Below are positions 58,201-63,672 of a stretch of 64,000 bases of DNA, in pieces. The translations under genes and the position numbers were made by a program. The notes beneath the pieces are model-generated. The model was given only the letters and a program-made list of their open reading frames with translations, ran no database searches and had not been told where the DNA came from. Source of the stretch: Amphibalanus amphitrite (lineage: Eukaryota; Arthropoda; Thecostraca; Balanomorpha; Balanidae). Where the stretch lies: contig NW_024882718.1 in NCBI RefSeq assembly GCF_019059575.1, positions 153,797 through 217,796 on the forward strand, written 5' to 3'. How positions within the stretch are numbered: position 1 is the first letter of the stretch; every line of letters starts with the position of its first letter.

Positions 58201-58334
58201 GATCGGACCAGCAGGAAAGTGGCGGTTCATACCAGGTCCCGGCCATTCTTCCTCCGCCCCCTCCCACGCAGAGTCAGCCCGAGGAGAGAATCAACTACGG
58301 CTATCACCCAATCATTGACTTCTTCGGCAAGTAG
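30806..58334 (+). CDS. Spätzle-family (neurotrophin-like) secreted cystine-knot ligand, 15 coding exons
   Basis: Joining 15 exons at GT/AG sites, all phases agreeing, gives about 860 residues. Order: signal peptide (1-18); acidic Ser/Glu region to 162; Pro/Arg-rich pro-region (163-348); charged Arg/Glu block (349-400); a paired-cysteine motif with ICLASSVYPG (about 493-503); QSADILVEG; candidate processing site TERR (558-561); cystine-knot domain with C579, C616, C623, C634, C663, C665; then a long Pro/Thr- and Arg-rich tail ending HPIIDFFGK. Landmarks inside the knot include EWKFIVN, YTQTLRMEKC, GGSCSYVS, YHRLLSWD and MDIFKVP. Spätzle proteins are cleaved pro-ligands of Toll receptors in immunity and patterning. 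The paralogue is unresolved; the tail after the knot leans toward Spz3/Spz4-type members. VACSC replaces the more usual CCSC before the last cysteine, so the intermolecular cysteine may be absent. Intron 7 carries a BEL element. Confidence 0.85.
31679..32316. repeat. Minisatellite, about 20-bp GGCCTGTCAGGGGCACCAC units
   Basis: About thirty irregular units of CACCAC(A/G)GGCCTG(C/T)CAGGG type run for 640 bp in intron 1. They end abruptly where an old TTAA element begins. Long open frames on both strands here come from the repeat, not from genes. Confidence 0.9.
32317..32855 (-). mobile_element. Old TTAA element related to B, inverted, left part
   Basis: In reverse orientation this matches the body of B1 (compare 10040-10600). 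It resumes after the nested B2 at 33760. Its outer left end is missing, replaced by the minisatellite. Confidence 0.65.
32860..33755 (+). mobile_element. TTAA-flanked element B, copy B2
   Basis: TTAA lies at 32856-32859 and 33756-33759. Ends are CACTCGCCGGCACAGG and, complemented, CCCTCGCCGACCCTCGCCG, with the last ten bases duplicated. CG(C/A)(C/G)GGCAC is repeated at 32864 and 32891. It inserted in the TTAA of GGACCTTAAAATTGGG, a sequence that is itself part of a related element. Confidence 0.85.
33760..33923 (-). mobile_element. Old TTAA element related to B, right part
   Basis: This continues the inverted copy (AATTGGGTATCATCGGCTTCC matches 10017-10043 complemented). It ends in a C-run, then CCAATACGGGCGAGGG and TTGA, a mutated TTAA. 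The terminus resembles element C more than B. Confidence 0.6.
34842..35010. repeat. Short tandem repeat, about 30-bp unit
   Basis: Five units of GAGAGCTCCCAGCAGTCCTC plus TATCCAATGT lie in intron 1, diverging toward the right. Confidence 0.8.
35100..35138. repeat. CT-rich microsatellite
   Basis: CCCTCTCTCTCTCTCTCCCT-type pyrimidine tract in intron 1. Confidence 0.7.
35139..37340. other. Rest of intron 1
   Basis: No further element with definable ends was seen. Three CACGTG motifs lie within about 95 bp (35656-35750). Confidence 0.4.
37341..37514 (+). CDS. Ligand exon 2 (proline/arginine-rich pro-region)
   Basis: Acceptor CTCCCTCTTTCTCCACAG, donor GTCAGG; 58 codons, phase 0 to 0. It contains a poly-proline run encoded by CCG repeats. 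Confidence 0.8.
37763..37832 (+). CDS. Ligand exon 3
   Basis: Acceptor CCCATGTTGCAG, donor GTAAGT; 70 bp, leaving phase 1. Reads PPPPGLFGGPPPPDHRND. Confidence 0.75.
38158..38472 (+). CDS. Ligand exon 4 (proline-rich, ANH/PNH repeats)
   Basis: Acceptor TTCTCCGTTCATTTCAG, donor GTTAGT; 315 bp, phase 1 to 1. PANHRPG, PANQEAP and PNHEPP suggest a decayed internal repeat. Confidence 0.8.
38852..39186 (+). CDS. Ligand exon 5 (charged Arg/Glu block)
   Basis: Acceptor CCCCTCCCCCTCCCCCTACAG (C-rich), donor GTGAGT; 335 bp, phase 1 to 0. EEEHRRRLEEEEHRRRLEDE forms a seven- to nine-residue charged repeat, probably helical, followed by Pro-rich sequence. Confidence 0.8.
39497..39624 (+). CDS. Ligand exon 6 (upstream cysteine-pair motif)
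   Basis: Acceptor CTTCTCTTCTCCGCAG, donor GTCAGT; 128 bp, phase 0 to 2. RRECDFYAEDICLASSVYPG is typical of the conserved pro-domain motif before the knot in Spätzle proteins. Confidence 0.85.
40041..40193 (+). CDS. Ligand exon 7
   Basis: Acceptor TGACGTCATTCACAG, donor GTGGGA (weak); 153 bp, phase 2 to 2. It encodes QEQSADILVEGVSSKQEELY and HYFGAER. A degraded copy of its 5' part lies in the intron just upstream. Confidence 0.8.
40285..40357 (+). repeat. BEL 5' LTR, first part
   Basis: The first 73 bp of the LTR, identical to 49217-49289. It is interrupted by a DNA transposon whose 8-bp target duplication is GAATTTCG (40350-40357). Confidence 0.95.
40358..43023. mobile_element. Non-autonomous DNA transposon inside the BEL 5' LTR
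   Basis: Ends are perfect 24-bp inverted repeats starting CATTGACCTATAATAAGTAT. The target duplication GAATTTCG is exact (40350-40357 and 43024-43031). Eight-base duplications occur with hAT and P-type transposons; the superfamily is not fixed by this. No transposase frame was recognised in 2666 bp. An internal 130-bp duplication (about 42415-42520 and 42540-42640, with CAAATTTGAGCGCAATC in each) and a hAT MITE are present. Confidence 0.9.
41693..42086. mobile_element. hAT-type MITE rich in GGGTCC motifs
   Basis: Ends TAGAGGTGGCAAAA are inverted, and target duplications GTATGAGT are exact (41685-41692, 42087-42094). TAGAGGTGGCA-type ends are well known on Ac-like hAT elements. GGACCC/GGGTCC motifs in mirrored arrangement fill both halves. 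Confidence 0.95.
43032..43202 (+). repeat. BEL 5' LTR, second part
   Basis: The remaining 171 bp of the LTR, identical to 49290-49460 and ending TTCGCAACA. The two parts sum to the 244 bp of the intact 3' LTR. Confidence 0.95.
43203..43471 (+). other. BEL untranslated leader
   Basis: It starts with a T-run and the primer-binding-like TGGTCCTCCGGGCCGGA. Three diverged copies of TCGTTCGCTCTAACGTAAT follow (43244, 43288 and 43350). Their role is unknown. Confidence 0.6.
43472..47440 (+). CDS. BEL/Pao gag-pol polyprotein, N-terminal part
   Basis: A 1322-codon frame starts 270 bp after the LTR. In order: a charged coiled-coil-like N-terminus; the retroelement Gag region around PKFSGEPLEWPKW (about residue 248); two cysteine clusters, CPLCNRRHGLARC (about 469) and the zinc knuckle CFRCLETGHISRRC (about 503); an aspartic protease with LLDAGAQTSLC (about 607), DAG in place of the common DS/TG; reverse transcriptase with VVFDAAASYRGTSLN and the catalytic FYMDDF (about 1026); RNase H from HIFCDASELAFGA (about 1202). 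The frame stops at 47440 within the RNase H/connection region, where the protein should continue; the continuation is in another frame. It is therefore probably not functional as sequenced. Confidence 0.95.
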   Translation: MDQSPEAARVKRIRANKKSCLTRICNRAENLIAVRGSRTILQELLGDIDRAMDTVTDSNESYLLVLTDEEEKSKANEYMIEIEAQRNSIVQKIMTYLQSRSDEAASEASAASSHRSTAAVAHSHEAVIQARLTALKSRQEEKRLQCEKEFNLKIQAAREAAETAELEARLRQEAIESGTVNLDRTDNIRDEAAVADCEVEQERANVGESNLRTADWIRRLNSPEASPAQQRETTARHTELHSVPRIALPKFSGEPLEWPKWIGLFEALIHKQPGLSNAEKIVHLQSAVTGLAQKTIEGMLYDGELYPKALQALQSRFGRSDDIVFAHLRAVFESQPLKHLDAAALEKFQARLHSAVTTLQSLGYHGDVTSRENLRRAVVKLPIQLRHEWGKRAVELEPRQVTLSDLDDWLALQVRILLSSSMSEREGNSGISSAADSQRRPPASSQRHGSSARSALATVATQHGSQPACPLCNRRHGLARCNAFAQKSVSERARYIADNDRCFRCLETGHISRRCPSTSVQQCSSAGCGGRHHQLLHGSQRVFERRGTEQAAALEQTQQHMDPAEQHATNRTIGAALNATRTSTLLQVVPVRVYGPDGECSDTHALLDAGAQTSLCTDRLRQRLGIIGERQELQLNNVEGAGEKRTVHRFELQVSAMSDGNGRADITVQEVYSVPKLNVQPQTIDWSRRHEWLHLSDLDIPDTSDKPIELLLGADVTEAIVQHEARVGRPGQPVAVRTAFGWCLSGNITQLVSPGARHVMHMARVDTREEELSSLVKEWWSTESFGTKFSENVASSAEDRRAEKLLAETTKWRGDRYETGLLWRSDDVSMPDNYTAALNRLESTEKRLLRQPGTAAAYRDTFRQYLDKGYARMLCPEELERANKKRWFLPHHAVVNQNKPGKIRVVFDAAASYRGTSLNSQLLTGPDFLQTIPGVLLRFREQQVGVSADIEQMYHQVAAVKDDQPALSFLWRDLDTTRPPDVYQMDRIIFGARCSPASASYALRKTANDKAADTDSDRAAAEAVLCNFYMDDFLSSEPNSDSAISSLTAVTALVSRGGFRLTKWLSNARDVLAAVPESERTPSAADLTVQLPTERILGLLWDAETDLLRLHVHHRTVPPTKRGILQMAASIYDPLGFASPFTLLARIVMQKLWALKLDWDCELTGTTAEEWTRWTGELACLEALTVPRSFKACDSPARDRQLHIFCDASELAFGAVAYLRETSADGTVSVSFVMSKNRVAPLKKLTIVRLETQAAVLAVRLADAIRRELKLAIDGVNFWSDSMVVLQYINNESRRFHTFFANRIAEIRQGSEPSQWRHVPGT
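47441..49133 (+). pseudogene. BEL/Pao pol continuation (connection, integrase, C-terminal domain), frame-disrupted
   Basis: NPADDCSRGL just after 47440 lies one frame away from the first part. A second frame change occurs between about 47680 and 47790. From there a 489-codon frame encodes the integrase zinc-binding HHCC module (H near 48030, CPLC near 48135), the DDE core (GIDYFGP at 48241, YSDNGTNF at 48426, GGIWERM at 48570) and the C-terminal domain usual in BEL/Pao (48870-49110, RVGDLVLL and GLWPLARV). All catalytic acids are visible. The two breaks prevent one continuous polyprotein; they may be real or sequencing errors. The joined protein is not reconstructed here. Confidence 0.9.
49205..49216 (+). 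other. BEL polypurine tract
   Basis: GGGGGGGGAGGA lies immediately before the TG of the 3' LTR, the expected plus-strand primer site. Confidence 0.8.
49217..49460 (+). repeat. BEL 3' LTR
   Basis: 244 bp, starting TGTCGCCGCCGTAGCGGC and ending TTCGCAACA, followed by target duplication GCCTC. Identical to the two 5' LTR pieces combined. Confidence 0.95.
50086..50140. mobile_element. TTAA-element terminus fragment
   Basis: TTAACACGCGCAGTGGAAGG, then a G-run, CGGATTCCG and a C-run, have the layout of the other TTAA termini. A matching second end was not found. Confidence 0.4.
50511..50782. mobile_element. hAT-type MITE rich in GACTCCG, two tandem units
   Basis: Units start CAGGGCTGCGGAGTCGA at 50511 and 50654; the second ends CCGCAGCCCTG. 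Both are filled with ACTCCG hexamer repeats, inverted about the centre. Flanks CTTGTGAATT (left) and CTTGTGATT (right) look like an 8-bp duplication with one slippage. The CAGGGCTGCGGAGTC end is a widespread hAT MITE terminus in animals. Confidence 0.85.
51550..51738 (+). CDS. Ligand exon 8 (start of cystine-knot domain)
   Basis: Acceptor GACGTGCAACTGTCTGCAG, donor GTAAGT; 189 bp, phase 2 to 2. Contains TERRG (likely processing site), LCPSEVKYARPKRA and EWKFIVN to MEKC, with knot cysteines 1 and 2. Confidence 0.95.
52122..52245 (+). CDS. Ligand exon 9 (cystine-knot core)
   Basis: Acceptor ATGTCTGTCCGTAG, donor GTAGGG; 124 bp, phase 2 to 0. RPGGSCSYVSHHYKSQC supplies cysteines 3 and 4; YHRLLSWD and LHMDIFK follow. 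Confidence 0.95.
52586..52706 (+). CDS. Ligand exon 10 (end of cystine knot)
   Basis: Acceptor CCGTGCCCCACAG, donor GTAGGT; 121 bp, phase 0 to 1. VPVACSCHIQGYAYVYPPL supplies cysteines 5 and 6. Confidence 0.95.
53151..53295 (+). CDS. Ligand exon 11 (Pro/Thr-rich tail)
   Basis: Acceptor CCAAACTTTTGTTTCAG, donor GTGAGT; 145 bp, phase 1 to 2. A TGA overlaps the donor (53298-53300 in the unspliced frame), so intron retention would end the protein 2-3 codons later. Confidence 0.85.
53537..54411 (+). mobile_element. TTAA-flanked element D, copy D1
   Basis: TTAA lies at 53533-53536 and 54412-54415. Ends CCCTATTAGTGGCAGG. CACTAATA is repeated at the right end only (54373 and 54401, 28-bp offset). 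G-run/C-run hairpins lie inside both ends. Copy D2 at 62613-63481 is nearly identical in reverse. Confidence 0.9.
54416..55603 (+). mobile_element. TTAA-flanked element E
   Basis: It shares its left TTAA (54412-54415) with D1; the right TTAA is 55604-55607. Ends are CCCGCGCCCGGCTGGGG and, complemented, CCCGCGCCCTGCTGGGG. CGCCC(G/T)GCTGGGG is repeated at the left end only (54420 and 54447, 27-bp offset). GGTGTTTGAACATCC forms the left hairpin loop. The body is rich in GGTCA/TGACC. Confidence 0.9.
55733..55818 (+). CDS. Ligand exon 12 (basic tail segment)
   Basis: Acceptor TTCCATGGTTACCAG (weak tract), donor GTGAGA; 86 bp, phase 2 to 1. RYRGISRLRPTRRRKVTFPP precedes KLDT at the donor. The intronic sequence after it is a minisatellite that repeats this exon end. 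Confidence 0.8.
55811..56240 (+). repeat. Minisatellite of about 42 bp copying an exon end and splice donor
   Basis: About ten units follow the junction. Each contains AAACTGGACACAG directly followed by GTGAGACTTACTCCC and CGTAACGAGACC. One unit is shortened (near 56080) and a few have an extra base. Each unit thus carries a full copy of the exon 12 donor. The array stays open in one frame to 56357. Confidence 0.95.
56241..57300. other. Rest of ligand intron 12
   Basis: Beyond the minisatellite no feature could be supported until the exon 13 acceptor. Confidence 0.4.
57301..57398 (+). CDS. Ligand exon 13
   Basis: Acceptor CTTGTTTGTTGTTGCAG, donor GTTAGT; 98 bp, phase 1 to 0. Reads EKDNGDSPIQIPGLADPDD then VTYFRGSFG. 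Confidence 0.85.
57802..57827 (+). CDS. Ligand exon 14 (26-bp microexon)
   Basis: Acceptor CCTTCTTTTCGTTTCAG, donor GTAAGA; phase 0 to 2, encoding TDTNEIRR. It is required to join exons 13 and 15 in frame. Confidence 0.75.
58202..58334 (+). CDS. Ligand exon 15 (C-terminus, stop)
   Basis: Acceptor CTTGTTTTCTCTTCAG; stop TAG at 58332-58334. Poly-proline IPPPPP-like stretch, then RINYGYHPIIDFFGK. Confidence 0.85.
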
Positions 58335-59320
58335 CCGTCCAATCACACAGCAATACTGAGGACACAGTAGCCAATCATAAGCCAGTGATGTGGGACAGCG
58401 ACCAATCATATGTCAGTGGCCTGACCCTGACCAATCAAGTGCCGGTAAAATGCGGTATCGGTCAATGGTGTCAGGTGTGAATAGAGTGAATATCGAGCCA
58501 ATCACTTCCATCGGACATAGTAAACTGCCAATAGTTGGCTGGTTGAATGAATTAGTGCTTGCCAGCGCCGTGATGACGTTGAAGCTCATTCAGAGGGAAA
58601 TAATAACTTTTTGACGTTATTGCTGGATGTCATGATCATCTGTCAAGTTACGTTTTGACAACATTTGACGTGTCAAGCGAACATGCAAGTGTTAGACTTT
58701 AACATTGGTCCGAATTCAAGTTGAGTTCAACAGAGCGTAAAGCTGTAAGCTGTACAGAGCGCTTGTCGTAAAGCTGCTGTTATCGTAATAACGGGGTTAT
58801 TGTTTTCATCTGTTAAATGTTTGGTTAAATAGCATCGTAGTGTAACCTTACAATTGAGTTATTCGATAAAGTGAAAATGTGTAAATAATGTGTTTTTTTT
58901 TTTTTGCTACAAGAAATATGACCGTTATCTGTTACGTCATATGAGCCCGTGCTTATGCATTTTGCAGCATACGTACAAGTATACGCAGTGTAGGCACAAC
59001 GCCTGCTCAGCAACAAATGGCTCCTGTTGTTGATTGGTTTGTTAATTTGTTACGTTGTTTGGTAACGACTAATGTGACTGAAAGCAAGTGGAGTGATAAT
59101 GCGAAAAGCTGCCCAGTTACCGCGTGATGCAAAACTTTCGTGACGTCACGTGACTAGTACGTTACGCTGCATCATGTCTCTTGGAATGTGTGACGGGCAA
59201 TTCGACTCTGTACCTGTATATATCGACTTTATTGAGGAATGTGAGAGAATGGTAAGTTGACGTACGTCGGACGCGGCTTGTATTTATTTTATGTTGTAAT
59301 AAACTAAATAAACTGAATGG
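58335..59320 (+). other. Probable 3' untranslated region of the ligand gene
   Basis: No other coding signal follows the stop. Two overlapping-range AATAAA hexamers at 59298 and 59307 are the first clear polyadenylation signals on the plus strand. Transcript end is inferred. Confidence 0.4.
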
Positions 59321-59415
59321 AGACAACAGCTTTCAGAAAAGACATTCATTCTGCTGTCACGATCTCCTGTCGTGTTGTCTTCCGTATCCAACAAGTTGAT
59401 TCAAAGCACTGTCAG

Positions 59416-59597
59416 GGCTGAAACAGACTCTTTCCGCGTTCAGGAAATCGCACGCGAGAGCCTATTCAAATATATTGTAATTCTTCTCGCATCAATCGTT
59501 TGCGGGAGGCGCGTGCGATTGATGCGAGCGTGCTTCCATGTATTTGAATAGGCTCTCGCATGCGATTTCCTGACCGCGGAAATAGTCTGTTTCAGGC
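59416..59597. repeat. Compact palindromic element
   Basis: Arms of about 55 bp, CTGAAACAGACTCTTTCCGC to GAGAGCCTATTCAAATA, are inverted around a core with its own inverted pair, TCGCATCAATCG and CGATTGATGCGA. It resembles a small foldback MITE; no clear target duplication was found. Confidence 0.7.
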
Positions 59598-60237
59598 TTC
59601 AGGCGAACAATACAGTGGAGAGTAGCAAAGAGTACACAAAGAAAGTGAAGCTTACCTAAATAAACATGCAAATATTTGTTGTCCTAGAAACACGTTAATA
59701 AATGATGTCGGAACGCTGCAAATCATATGCGTTATGCACAATTCGCTTTAGAAACTGAAACGCTTCAACAATGGAAAATCCCGACAATGCAGCGCAGTTT
59801 TTTATTCTCGGACAAGATCCAGTCATGGCAGTGGTTGTAACTTACTTCAAAATTGCATCAAGTATCGATGGCGTCTCAGTTCAAATGTCCTACGAGTTAC
59901 AAGTTCCGGTAATGCACACACATTTCATTTTTTTATCAAATCACAGTGAGTAGGAGTCAGTCGATTTGCTAACTGGACGCAGCGAGACATTCTAAAAAGG
60001 CAATCTACCACGTAAGACATGTAAGCTCAAAGATAGCACCAATGTTTCCCTGGTTTGAGTCCCGACTGGTACCCAAACCGCATTAGAAGCTCGGTATTAG
60101 CTCACTGGTGATTCGCCGACAGCTCCCTGCTAGCTCAGAGCTCATCAGTGGCCTGGTGAGCTCCTGTGTTTAACGTTGGCTCAGGAGTAGCTCACAGGAG
60201 CCTGTCGGATGTAGCTCACCGTTGGCTCCAGACGGAG
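59598..60237. other. Gap between the convergent genes
   Basis: Likely holds the SPARC 3' untranslated region (minus strand). A minus-strand AATAAA (complement at about 59800) is a candidate signal. AGCTCAC/GAGCTC motifs cluster at 60085-60235. Confidence 0.35.
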
Positions 60238-60285
60238 CTAGTCGCTCTCCTGTTTGATGTTCTCACAACGCTCCTTGATCTCACC
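60238..60285 (-). CDS. SPARC: SPARC last coding exon
   Basis: On the minus strand, acceptor TTTTTCTTTTTCATAAAG precedes GEIKERCENIKQESD and a TAG stop (complement at 60238-60240). It joins the upstream exon in phase 0. A terminal cysteine in a short charged tail, a few residues after the EF-hand region, is as expected for the end of arthropod SPARC. The tail after the EF-hand is short. Confidence 0.75.
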   Translation of the reverse strand, partial: GEIKERCENIKQESD

Positions 60286-60558
60286 CTTTATGAAAAAGAA
60301 AAATCCATTAACGTCAGGAATAAGCGTGAATGACATCACATCGATAAGGAAAAATAATCTCGTCTTACTTATACAAAGAGATGGAACAAACCATAGCTTT
60401 ACTAAAGACGGCGGACATATGCAAAAGACTGTTCATGGAAGTTTGAACGATAAAACTGGGAACTGTTTAAAGCAAGAACATCAGAATGACTTGACAGAGT
60501 AAGTCAGACTCCTTCACCCTTTCACGTCTTTTCCTCATTCTTAGAGCGCGGTACTCAC

Positions 60559-60706
60559 ATCAGTAACCTGGAGGCACTTGGCCCACTCGGAGAGCGAGAT
60601 GTCACGGTCTCCGTTCGTATCACATCCATCCAGGAAGGGCGCGATACAATGCTCCATCGAGAGCAGGGTGGCGCGGATTGGGAACAGCTCGTGACGCGAC
60701 ACAGAC
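60559..60706 (-). CDS. SPARC: SPARC/osteonectin EF-hand exon (partial gene)
   Basis: The exon (148 bp, acceptor CCTCTGCCCGGACAG, donor GTGAGT, entering in phase 2) encodes RSVSRHELFPIRATLLSMEH, CIAPFLDGC, then DTNGDRDISLSEWAKCLQV. This is the C-terminal EF-hand of the SPARC extracellular calcium-binding module: a helix with HELFPIRA, the paired cysteines around PFLDGC, a calcium loop D-x-N-x-D-x-D-x-x-x-x-E and EWAKCL. SPARC is a secreted calcium- and collagen-binding matrix protein linked to basement membranes. Upstream exons (follistatin-like part, rest of the module) are not in the remaining 3.3 kb and probably lie beyond the window. It converges with the ligand gene. Confidence 0.85.
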
Positions 60707-60720
60707 CTGTCCGGGCAGAG

Positions 60721-61010
60721 GTCATCGAGGTCAGAGGTCAGGTCATTGGGGGTCATCGGGTCAGGTCATTGAGGTCAGAGGTCAGGTCATCGGGTCAGAG
60801 GTCAGGTCATTGGGGTCAGAGGTCAGGGCATTGTGGGTCAGAGATAAGTTCACGACGTTGGAGGTTAGGCCATTGAGGGTCAGGGGTCAGGTCATTGAGG
60901 GTCAGGGGTTAGGTCATTGGGGGTCAGGGGTCAAGTCATTGAGGATCAGAAGTCAGGTCATTGAGGGTCAGAGATAAGTTCACGACGTTGGAGGTCAGGC
61001 AATCGAGTCA
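60721..61010. repeat. AGGTCA satellite in SPARC intron
   Basis: About twelve units of GAGGTCAGAGGTCAGGTCATTGGG-like sequence, plus two copies of a longer piece with GATAAGTTCACGACGTTGGA (60843 and 60972). It starts only about 15 bp from the splice acceptor of the EF-hand exon. Unit length varies around 20-27 bp. Confidence 0.85.
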
Positions 61011-61049
61011 ACGTTATTTAAATGGGTCAGATACCAGTAAGAGGGGTCA

Positions 61050-61235
61050 GGGACGTAGCCAAGGGGGGGGGGGGGGGCGGAGGGGGCGCCCGCCCCTCCC
61101 TTGGGGTTTTCAGGAGGCCCCCCGAAAGGATTCAGGCCAACGTGGGCCGAAGGCCCACTTTGGCCTGAATCCTTTCGGCCTGAATCCAACGTGGGCCGAA
61201 GGCCCACGTTGGCCAAAATCACGTCGGAGGCGAAC
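61050..61235. repeat. G/C run and tandem hairpins
   Basis: A G-run and C-run (61062-61100) are followed by three related stem sequences: GTGGGCCGAAGGCCCAC occurs twice, separated by TGGCCTGAATCC repeats. GGATTCAGGCCAACGTGGG and its complement pair closely. Looks like a terminal fragment of a transposon. Confidence 0.6.
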
Positions 61236-61378
61236 GAAATTCACCCGGGAATCTAAAAAATGACGTCAGAACAATCGGGGCCCTCTGACCAGCCTGACAA
61301 GTGACAGCTAGGGCTCTTCTCATCTCCTGTGAATAACCACTAGTGTCTGTGTCTGACCGCTAAGGCCCCTCTGACTCC

Positions 61379-61965
61379 TCAGTAGAGAGGAGGCCCTCTG
61401 TGGGTAGGAGGCCCTGTGTAGAGAGGAGGCCCCCTTAGAGAGGAGACCCCCTGTAGAGAGGAGGCCCTCTGCAAAAAGGAGGCCCTCTGTAAAAAAGAGG
61501 CCCTCTGTAAAATAGAGGCACTCTGTAAAAAGGAGGCCCTCTGTAGAGAGGAGGCCCTCTGTAGAGAGGAGATCGTCTGAAGAGAGGAGGCCCTCTGTAG
61601 AGGAGGACTCCCTCAGTAGAAAGGAGGTCCTCTGTAGGTAGGAGGCCCTCAGTAGAGTGAAGGCCCTCTGAAGAGAGGAGGCCCTTTGCAGAGATGAGGT
61701 CCTCGGTATAGAGGAGGTCCTGTGTAGAGACGAGACTCTGAAGAGAGGAGGCCCTACATAGAAAGGAAGCCCTCTGTAGAGAGGAGGTCCCTGTAGAGAC
61801 TAGAGAGGAGGCCCTCTGTAGAGAGGATGCCCTCTGTAGAGAGGATGCCCTCTGTAGAGAGGATGCCCTCTGTAAAGGAGGCCCTCTGGAGAGAAAGACA
61901 CCCTCAGCAGAGAGGAGGCCCTCTGTAGATAAGAGGCAATCTGTAGAGAGGAAGCCCTCTGTGGC
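61379..61965. repeat. Minisatellite, about 20-bp GAGAGGAGGCCCTCTGTA units
   Basis: About 28 units with frequent small changes. The long minus-strand frame here is a repeat artefact. It lies in the SPARC intron or upstream DNA. Confidence 0.95.
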
Positions 61966-62339
61966 TGTGTTGGTATTTTTACGATGGATGCAATTACCCA
62001 AACCATTTATCAGACCGTGGTGATATTCCCATAGCCATGCTTCGCACAACTCATAATAATTTATTTGACCGGGAAATTAATATATACCTATCCATCGATT
62101 GTTTGTTTCATATACGGCGTAAATGAAGCAAACCACCTGGACCATAGGAAAATTTACTAACGAAACCATGTTTTACTTACAGCAAGTAAACGTGGCATAT
62201 TCACACATAAAAAAAATTGATAACCGTATAGTTTCAATCTTGCAGACGTCAGTCAGGTCAGAATCGTGACAAGCCTATTGGAAAATATAATGAACTGTGT
62301 CCTGCTTCGAGAAAACGAGTCAAAACCACCCAATTCTTT

Positions 62340-62608
62340 CTGAATTAGGTACGTCAGGTCAGATTATCTGATCTGTAAGCACCCAGGTGGCATTTACTGA
62401 CAGGGGCACCGGGAAGGATAATCTGAGGTGAGGTGAGGTCATCAACAGTTTTTAGCCAATAAATCACGACATGATGGGGCTAGATAGTTGTTAGTGTACC
62501 AAACCGTTCGCCTGGTCATGACGCGCCGATTGGTACCCAGCGTGACCTTCCTAGGTCAGATTTTGAAGTTGACCTATCTATGTAGGTCGTTATAAACCAT
62601 GTTATTTG
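62340..62608. mobile_element. TTAA element H2, left part
   Basis: A GGTCA-bearing body matches part of H1 in reverse (CCATCATGTCGTG near 3888 versus CACGACATGATGG at 62466). It is split by D2 and resumes at 63486. Confidence 0.5.
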
Positions 62609-62612
62609 TTAA

Positions 62613-63481
62613 CCCTATTAGTGGCAGGCTCCTGGCTACCCCATATTAGTGGCAGGGGGGGGGGGGCTGTTTACGACCCCCCCCCTTGATATCTCGAGAT
62701 TTAACCGGCCGATTTTCAAAATTCAAACGGCATTCGATTTGGCTCAACGAGATCTACATTTCTTAAAAAAAAAATGTCAATAGGGGGGTAGAGGGGGGTA
62801 AAAACGGGCAAATTGCAGATACATTTTAGACTGTTTATCACGGCTAGGTTTCTGAACCAATCTTAACGCAACTTTTGCCAATCGATAGAGAATGAACCAG
62901 GAATTCACATGGATCCTAAAAATATGCATTTTCAAAAATCATAGGCGGATACAGATCATTGAGATTGGGGGTACACAAAAAGTATAGTAAATAAGGTTTT
63001 TGTTGGTACTGTTTCTAAAAAAGGTGGCAATGGTCTTGTTATGTTACAATTTCCTTATGAGAGAACGACTAAAATTGTATTGGTCATGCATAGGCGGTGT
63101 CAGGGCACCTATGTTGGGAGGTAAAAAATAACCCCCCTTTTTGGACGCCTGGATCCGCCTATTATAGCAAAAACGTGTCAAAAGAGGATGCACAATAACT
63201 TTGTATATGTTATCACATGATACCTTTCATTCACTGTTCGTAAAACTGGTGCAGCATCGTGATCTTCGCCCAAATGACTCGCTTCACGAATAGGACCCCC
63301 AATTCCCAGTGCTCTGGAGCCGCCCCTGGTAAAGTTATGAACTTGAAATTTTCAGGGAATGTGCCCAATTTAGTTTTAGGAAAAGTCAGAAAATTTCAGC
63401 ATCGTAGCTTCAGCGGTTTCGGAGATATTCCCGAAAAACCTGAGGGGTGGATAAAAACAACCCCCCCTGCCACTAATAGGG
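62613..63481 (-). mobile_element. TTAA-flanked element D, copy D2
   Basis: TTAA lies at 62609-62612 and 63482-63485. Reverse-complement match to D1 along its full length. The asymmetric end is here on the left (TATTAGTGG at 62616 and 62644, 28-bp offset). Confidence 0.9.
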
Positions 63482-63485
63482 TTAA

Positions 63486-63668
63486 GACCTCTGGCGACCT
63501 CAATATTGACCTGACCCAAAAAAGTTGTTTACAAAAGTTGTAAGTCGTTCAACGAACTATCAAACGCCGTTGCCGTTTGTCGCTACGATTCGTGCTTTTC
63601 GAGTTCTGACGGGGGCCAAAAAGGCCCCCGCCCGATTCAGAGTCTTTCAGAGCCCGCCCGGAATACGG
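63486..63668. mobile_element. TTAA element H2, right terminus
   Basis: It ends GCCCGCCCGGAATACGG with TTAA at 63669-63672. CCCGCCCG is repeated at 63627 and 63653 (26-bp offset). GGGGGCCAAAAAGGCCCCC forms the subterminal hairpin. Confidence 0.65.
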
Positions 63669-63672
63669 TTAA

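Noticed and set aside
60040-60100. GGTTTGAGTCC resembling a Pol III B-box
   Set aside because: No A-box at the right distance and no cloverleaf.
61435-62049. 204-codon minus-strand frame rich in Leu/Ser/Gly
   Set aside because: Produced by the 20-bp minisatellite; no domain and no splice context.
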